From: an uncultured Verrucomicrobiota bacterium
Lineage (GTDB): Bacteria > Verrucomicrobiota > Kiritimatiellia > CAIVKH01
NCBI GenBank assembly: GCA_937872895.1
Contig: CALMUP010000017.1
Span: 1 to 64,000 of the forward strand
Direction of reading: 5' to 3'
Length of the DNA stretch: 64,000 bases
Part shown: in pieces, positions 59,402 to 64,000 of the stretch
How the letters are laid out: each line of letters starts with the position of its first letter
How positions within the stretch are numbered: position 1 is the stretch's first letter
Position numbers and translations under genes: made by a program
The notes under the pieces: generated by a model
The model's database searches: none
What the model was told of the DNA's origin: nothing
The model's input: only the letters and a program-made list of their open reading frames with translations

Positions 59402-62400
59402 ATGTCGTTGAACGTTAATGATCCGTCACTGAACGAAGAAGCGCATTTTCTTGACCGTCAAACCGGTCCTTTCTTTCGCCGGGTGGATTGGATCGCCTTC
59501 TGGGTGACCTTCCTCGTCGCCTTCGGGGTGTATTTCCACTCCATGGCCCCCACCGTGACGCTGGAGGATTCCGGCGAACTGGCCGTCGCCTCCGATTACC
59601 TCGGCGTTCCCCATCCGCCCGGCTACCCGATCTGGACGCTGCTGACCTGGTTCTTCCAGTGGATCTTCCACTGGGTCAAGTACTTCGGAACCCCCGACGG
59701 CAACCTGACCCTTGTCTGGAAGTCATTCCTCCACCTCTTCGGTGCGGACTTCGGCAAGGCGCACCCGAACCCGGCCTGGGGCGTGACCCTGGCCTCGGTA
59801 GTGACCGGCGCGGTGGCCTGCGCCGCCCAGGCCATGCTGATCAGCCGCTCGGCCGCCGACGTGCTGTTCCACATGAAAAAGAAGCTCGAGGGCGTATCCA
59901 CCGGTTCCGAGAACCTGCTTTGCCTGGTCGGCGGCGTGACCAGCGGCCTGCTGCTCGCCTTTAGCCCGGTCCTGTGGTCCCAGAGCACGATCGTCGAGGT
60001 GTATTCGCTGAACGCGATGTTCATGACCATCGTCATGCTGTTGCTTTACCGGTTCATGTGCCGCCCGGGCGAGAACATGAACCTGTACACCCTCTGCTTC
60101 GTGTTCGGCCTCGGCCTGACCAACCACCAGACCCTCGTCTTCCTCGGACCGGCCATCCTCGTCGCCTTCTTCCTGCGCGACCGCCGCCTGTTCATGGACT
60201 CGATCGCCGCCCTGATGCTGACCGTCGGCGTGTACCTGCTCTGGAAGGGCGCGAAGATCGATATCCAAACCTCGGCGACCGCCGCCTCGAGCAAGCAGAG
60301 CATGTTCGCCTTCGGGGTGATCCTGCTCCTCGCCCCCGGCGGCCTGTTCATGATCGAGCGCAAGCTGTTCACCGAGTGGAAACGGGTGATCATCTCCGGC
60401 CTGCTCGTCCTGCTCGGCCTGACCTTCTACGTCGGCTACATGCCGGTCGCGTCCGAACAGAATCCGCCGATGAACTGGGGCTACCCGCGCACCACCGAGG
60501 GTTTCTGGCATGCGGTGGGCCGCGGCCAGTACGAACGCATCGACCCGGTGGAGAATTTCAAGGACATCCTGCGCGATTCGAAGAAGTACCAGATCCTCGT
60601 CTGGAAAACGATGTTCGACCCCGGCGGGCACGACCTGATCGCGGTGCGCCAGCACTTCAAGAACGTGAAGGGTTACGAGTTCATCGCCGAACGCGGCGGT
60701 TACAGCTCCATCGTCGCCCAGTTCGAGTGGTATGTAGCCTGGGCCGCAATGCTGCCCTTCTTCTTTTTCCGCCGCATCGGCAACCGGGCCCTCGGCTGGC
60801 TCGGGGTCACCCTGATCGCCTTCATTTTCCTTACCTTCATCTTCCTGGTGTTCCAGTACCTGCCGCCCGACATCCAGAGCCTGTTCATCGGCCGCGTGCA
60901 GTGGATCCAGGCCCATGCCGTGTATGCGATGTGGATCGGGTACGGCCTGATCTTCGCCCTGGCCTGGCTGGACTCCAAGCTCGGCGGTTCGCGGATCGTC
61001 ACCTACAGCGCCGCCGCGCTGATCCTCGCCGCCCCGATCCCGCAGCTCTACCGCAACGCCTACGACGAACTCTTCATCAAGGAGGTCGGCGGCTGCGAGC
61101 AGCACGGACATGACTTCGGCTGGCAGTTCGGCCACTGGCAACTCGAGGGCGCACGGGCCATTCTCGCCGAGATATCCGAGGAGGAACGCGCGAACTACCC
61201 GAACCCTGACTACCCGCCGCCGATGACGACGAACGCCGTGTTCTACGGCGGCACCGATCCCGGCCGTTTCGTGCCGACCTACATGATCTACTCGGCGCAC
61301 GTCCGCGAGGATGTGTTCCTGATCACCCAGAACGCGCTTGCCGACAACACCTACATGAACGTCATGCGCGACCTGTACGGCGACCAGATCTGGATCCCGT
61401 CGCAACAGGACAGCAACCTCGCCTTCCAGCAGTATGTCGCCGACGTGCAGGCCGGCCGCATCCCGGCCGGGGCCGCGGTGAGCATCGAGGGCGGCCGCGT
61501 CAGCGTACAGGGCGTCCAGGGCGTGATGACCATCAACGGCATCCTCGCCAAGAACATCTTCGACGCCAACAAGCGGCTCCACGACTTCTACGTCGAGGAA
61601 AGCTACGTGATCCCGTGGATGTACCCGTACCTCGAACCCCACGGCCTGATCATGAAGATCAACAAGGAGCCGATCCCCGGCCTGACCCCCGAGATGGTCA
61701 AGAACGACCGCGAATTCTGGGGCTGGTACATCGAGCGGCTGAACAACAACCCGAAGTTCGCCCGCGACGTGGTCGCCCGCAAGACCTTCTCGAAGCTGCG
61801 CAGCGCCATCGCCGGCCTCTACGCGGCGCGCCGGATGTTCGATGAAAGTGAACACGCCTTCCGCGAAGCCATCGCCCTCTACCCGCTCAGCCCCGAGGCG
61901 AACTTCCGCCTCGCCGACATCCACATGCAGCAGGGCGAGTTCGCCGCGGCCCGCGAGATCATCGAGGCCTTCCTGCGCGAAGACACCGAGAACGACAAGG
62001 TGCGCGACTTCCTCAACCAGATCATCAACCTCGAGCGGCTTGACCAGCGCCGCCGCGAACTGGAATTGGAATTGCAGACCGGTGGCGACATCAACAAGGC
62101 GTTCGAACTGGCCAACATCTACCGCGGCATGAACCTGATGCCGATGTTCGACAGCCTGACCCAGCGCATCCTCCAGCAACCGGATCTGCCGCCGCAGTTC
62201 ATCATCGAGATCGCCCGGATGTACGCGGAAACCCAGAAGCTGGACCTGTTCATCAACGCGCTCGAACTCTACGTGCAGCGCGACCCGTCCCAGCCGCGCA
62301 TCTGGCTCGACCTCGCCGCCGCCTATGCCAGTGCCCAACGCCGTCCCGATGCGCTGAGCAGCCTGCGCCGCGCCATCGAGATCGGCGGGGAAACCATCCG

Positions 62401-62518
62401 CGACGCCGCGCGCAAGGACAACCGGTTCGACCCGCTCCGCGAAATCCCCGAGTTCCGCGCCATCGTCCCGCCCATCCAACCGAACGCGGCCATGCCGATG
62501 AACCTGCCGCTGTTCTAG
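59402..62518 (+). CDS. TMEM260-like (DUF2723) glycosyltransferase with TPR tail
   Basis: A 1038-residue membrane protein. APTVTLEDSGELAVASDYLG and VPHPPGYPIWTLL are the N-terminal signature of PF11028, the domain of human TMEM260, a protein O-mannosyltransferase. About 11 membrane helices fill residues 30-560. A long extracytoplasmic part follows, then TPR-like repeats (about 800-1000; SEHAFREAIALYPLSPEANFRL, REIIEAFLREDTENDK). A GT-C fold transferase that sugars exported proteins or glycans is likely. The start at 59402 has GGAG 9 nt upstream; a GTG at 59372 is less likely. It lies between tRNA-Phe and pheS. Confidence 0.85.
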   Translation: MSLNVNDPSLNEEAHFLDRQTGPFFRRVDWIAFWVTFLVAFGVYFHSMAPTVTLEDSGELAVASDYLGVPHPPGYPIWTLLTWFFQWIFHWVKYFGTPDGNLTLVWKSFLHLFGADFGKAHPNPAWGVTLASVVTGAVACAAQAMLISRSAADVLFHMKKKLEGVSTGSENLLCLVGGVTSGLLLAFSPVLWSQSTIVEVYSLNAMFMTIVMLLLYRFMCRPGENMNLYTLCFVFGLGLTNHQTLVFLGPAILVAFFLRDRRLFMDSIAALMLTVGVYLLWKGAKIDIQTSATAASSKQSMFAFGVILLLAPGGLFMIERKLFTEWKRVIISGLLVLLGLTFYVGYMPVASEQNPPMNWGYPRTTEGFWHAVGRGQYERIDPVENFKDILRDSKKYQILVWKTMFDPGGHDLIAVRQHFKNVKGYEFIAERGGYSSIVAQFEWYVAWAAMLPFFFFRRIGNRALGWLGVTLIAFIFLTFIFLVFQYLPPDIQSLFIGRVQWIQAHAVYAMWIGYGLIFALAWLDSKLGGSRIVTYSAAALILAAPIPQLYRNAYDELFIKEVGGCEQHGHDFGWQFGHWQLEGARAILAEISEEERANYPNPDYPPPMTTNAVFYGGTDPGRFVPTYMIYSAHVREDVFLITQNALADNTYMNVMRDLYGDQIWIPSQQDSNLAFQQYVADVQAGRIPAGAAVSIEGGRVSVQGVQGVMTINGILAKNIFDANKRLHDFYVEESYVIPWMYPYLEPHGLIMKINKEPIPGLTPEMVKNDREFWGWYIERLNNNPKFARDVVARKTFSKLRSAIAGLYAARRMFDESEHAFREAIALYPLSPEANFRLADIHMQQGEFAAAREIIEAFLREDTENDKVRDFLNQIINLERLDQRRRELELELQTGGDINKAFELANIYRGMNLMPMFDSLTQRILQQPDLPPQFIIEIARMYAETQKLDLFINALELYVQRDPSQPRIWLDLAAAYASAQRRPDALSSLRRAIEIGGETIRDAARKDNRFDPLREIPEFRAIVPPIQPNAAMPMNLPLF

Positions 62519-62538
62519 GAGGGAGGGGCGGGTTTCGG

Positions 62539-62634
62539 ATGTCAGGTGTCAGGTTTCGGGGTCGGGCCGTTCGATGAACGGCCATGATCTCCATCCCCGT
62601 CCTCCCGGACACCCGGAACCCGACACCTGACACC
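62539..62634. repeat. Inverted TGTCAGG repeat between the GT and pheS
   Basis: GATGTCAGGTGTCAGG (62539-62554) is mirrored by CGACACCTGACACC (62621-62634) with mismatches. Between them is a perfect GGCCGTTC-gat-GAACGGCC hairpin (62565-62583). No gene is in 62519-62702. Confidence 0.8.
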
Positions 62635-62702
62635 TCTCTCCCGCCCCTTTTTCATTGATCCGATCCGCATCCGGAAGCTACGGTTGAAGTTTTGAGGCGA
62701 TT

Positions 62703-63713
62703 ATGAACCTTGCTGACATTCAAGCCCTTACCGAGACCGCCGTGCAGGAAGCCGACGCGGCCGGGAGTCCCGCCGCCCTCGAGGCGGTGCGCGTCCAGTA
62801 CCTCGGCCGCAACGGGCGGATCAACGACATCATGGCCGCGCTGAAGGACGCACCCGGCCCGGAGAAGAAGGCGTTCGGCCAGGCCGCGAACCAGTTCAAG
62901 GTATCGGTGCAGGCGGCCATCGACCAGCGCCGCGAGGCCTTCGACCAGCAACCCGCCGCCGCGGAGGGATTCGACTACACCCTGCCCGGCACCTGGCCGC
63001 TGCAGGGCCGCCGCCACCCGATCAGCCGCATCATCGAACGCAGCATCGAGATCTTCCGCGCCGCCGGCTTCATCGTAGCCGAAGGCCCCGACCTCGAGGA
63101 CGAGTTCCACAACTTCGACGCCCTGAACACGCCGAAGATCCACCCCTCGCGCGACCCGCAGGATACCTTCTACCTGAAGTCCGGCCAACTGCTGCGCACC
63201 CACACCTCCCCGGTGCAGATCCGCTACATGGAAAACCACCCGCCACCGGTCCGCATCATCGCCCCCGGCCGTGCCTACCGCCGCGACACCACCGACGCCA
63301 CCCACAGCGCCAGCTTCCACCAGATCGAGGGCCTGTACGTGGACAAGCAGGTCTCGCTGGCCAACCTGAAGGCGGACATCCAGTACTACCTGAGCAACCT
63401 GATGGAACGCCCGGTGAACATCCGGATGCGCCCGCACTTCTTCCCGTTCACCGAACCGAGCGTCGAACTCGACTTCTCCTGCCACGTCTGCGGCGGCAAG
63501 GGCTGCCGCGTCTGCAAGAACAGCGGCTGGATCGAGATCGCCGGCGCCGGCATGGTCGACCCGAACGTGTTCAAGGCCGCCGGCTACGACCCCGAACAGG
63601 TCACCGGCTACGCCTTCGGCATGGGCGTCGAACGCCTCGCCATGATCCTCTACGGCGTGCCGGACATCCGCATGCTGTACGAGAACGACCTGCGGTTTTT
63701 GGCGCAGTTCTGA
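62703..63713 (+). CDS. pheS: Phenylalanine-tRNA ligase alpha subunit
   Basis: A 336-residue alpha subunit of the alpha2-beta2 enzyme that charges tRNA-Phe. N-terminal coiled coil, then class II motifs: motif 2 RTHTSPVQIRYM and YRRDTTDATHSASFHQIEG, and motif 3 GYAFGMGVERLAMILYGVPDIR. A cysteine set HVCGGKGCRVC is also present as in many bacteria. GAGG lies 5 nt before the ATG. tRNA-Phe is 3.5 kb upstream. pheT does not follow; a four-helix-bundle gene does. Confidence 0.97.
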   Translation: MNLADIQALTETAVQEADAAGSPAALEAVRVQYLGRNGRINDIMAALKDAPGPEKKAFGQAANQFKVSVQAAIDQRREAFDQQPAAAEGFDYTLPGTWPLQGRRHPISRIIERSIEIFRAAGFIVAEGPDLEDEFHNFDALNTPKIHPSRDPQDTFYLKSGQLLRTHTSPVQIRYMENHPPPVRIIAPGRAYRRDTTDATHSASFHQIEGLYVDKQVSLANLKADIQYYLSNLMERPVNIRMRPHFFPFTEPSVELDFSCHVCGGKGCRVCKNSGWIEIAGAGMVDPNVFKAAGYDPEQVTGYAFGMGVERLAMILYGVPDIRMLYENDLRFLAQF

Positions 63714-63740
63714 GAGGTGACGGAAGCCGTCACCGCAACA

Positions 63741-63773
63741 TTCAACCTCCAACTTCCAACACTCAACGTCCAA
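63741..63773. repeat. CAACxTCCAAC-type simple repeat
   Basis: Three near-copies of CAACCTCCAAC/CAACTTCC words lie at 63741-63773, just before the four-helix-bundle gene. This word often borders such genes and other accessory inserts. Confidence 0.6.
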
Positions 63774-64000
63774 ATGGCGGATAAATTCAATTTAGAGGAA
63801 AGGCTGCTTGATTACGCGGCCCTGATTATCCATTTGGTTGACAACATGGACGCTTCGTATGCCGGCCGGCATATCGGAAACCAATTGTTGAGATCGGGGA
63901 CGTCACCCTTGTTCAACCACGGAGAGGCTCAAGGGGCTGAATCACAGAATGATTTTATCCACAAAATGGGAATCTGCCTGAAAGAACTGCGAGAATCCCG
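63774..64000 (+). CDS. Four-helix-bundle (S23/IVP-like) protein, cut by the window end
   Basis: Partial, first 75 codons. The translation contains YAGRHIGNQLLRSGTSP, FNHGEAQGAES and FIHKMGICLKELRES, the hallmark of TIGR02436 four-helix-bundle proteins first seen in 23S rRNA intervening sequences. Their role is unknown; some relatives pair with diversity-generating retroelements. The base composition is lower in GC than its neighbours, and a simple repeat lies just upstream, suggesting an insertion after pheS. The ATG at 63774 is the only start without family loss. Confidence 0.85.
   Translation, partial: MADKFNLEERLLDYAALIIHLVDNMDASYAGRHIGNQLLRSGTSPLFNHGEAQGAESQNDFIHKMGICLKELRES

Overview
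The window is GC-rich, gene-dense bacterial DNA, most likely from the PVC superphylum, with a Kiritimatiellota- or Verrucomicrobiota-like lineage the best guess. The pointers are inferences from gene content: very large secreted proteins ending in calcium-binding thrombospondin-3-like repeats, a CotH/lamin-tail giant with starch-binding and PKD modules, an FG-GAP/ASPIC protein, a PEP-CTERM protein, a CT398/CdsZ-like zinc ribbon fused to a PTS EIIA domain, and many short palindromic and 'accacggag'-type dispersed repeats. No rRNA lies in the window, so the phylum cannot be fixed from it.

Layout. 1-3 kb: lysA with an overlapping zinc-ribbon/EIIA gene, divergent from a second ptsN-like gene. 3-10 kb: a 987-residue secreted repeat protein, a TlpA-like thioredoxin and gcvP. 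10-17 kb: a GDPD lipoprotein, proB-proA-sufE-tatD, then convergent tcdA and an esterase lipoprotein. 17-25 kb: mscL, tRNA-Asp, a PIG-L deacetylase/nucleotidyltransferase pair, a GGQ rescue factor, a PEP-CTERM protein, tRNA-His, and the operon pyrK-pyrD-(membrane protein)-pgpA. 25-35 kb: hypD-hypE, then an accessory zone with a metallo-beta-lactamase-fold gene, type-5 uracil-DNA glycosylase, phosphodiesterase, M23 peptidase, DUF212 and YheT-type hydrolase, separated by repeat-filled gaps. 35-46 kb: FG-GAP/ASPIC protein with phosphomannomutase, a vapBC-type toxin-antitoxin pair, and the 2146-residue CotH protein. 46-49 kb: NAD-type isocitrate dehydrogenase, small envelope genes and an NYN nuclease with an RG-rich tail. 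49-56 kb: an exopolysaccharide operon (unknown secreted protein, beta-barrel, Wzc, Wza, O-antigen-ligase/TPR). 56-64 kb: rnhC, FAH-family enzyme, HU, DJ-1, tRNA-Phe, a TMEM260-like (DUF2723) glycosyltransferase, pheS, and a cut-off four-helix-bundle gene.

How it works together. Most genes are housekeeping (lysine, proline, pyrimidine, glycine cleavage, Fe-S/tRNA modification, translation), mixed with envelope building: export of polysaccharide, sugar-phosphate supply, phospholipid synthesis, cell-wall hydrolysis and large surface proteins.

The most unusual signals are: (1) a 182-bp element with perfect 17-bp terminal inverted repeats and nested palindromes, present twice inside a 425-bp tandem duplication that also duplicates the start of the uracil-DNA glycosylase gene; (2) several genes without Shine-Dalgarno sites whose -10 box sits 6-7 nt before the start codon, suggesting leaderless mRNAs, including an antitoxin whose palindromic operator covers both the -10 box and the start codon; (3) a TAAARCGCT motif upstream of three secreted-protein genes; (4) the zinc-ribbon/EIIA fusion overlapping lysA. 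No CRISPR array, prophage, integrase or transposase gene was seen.
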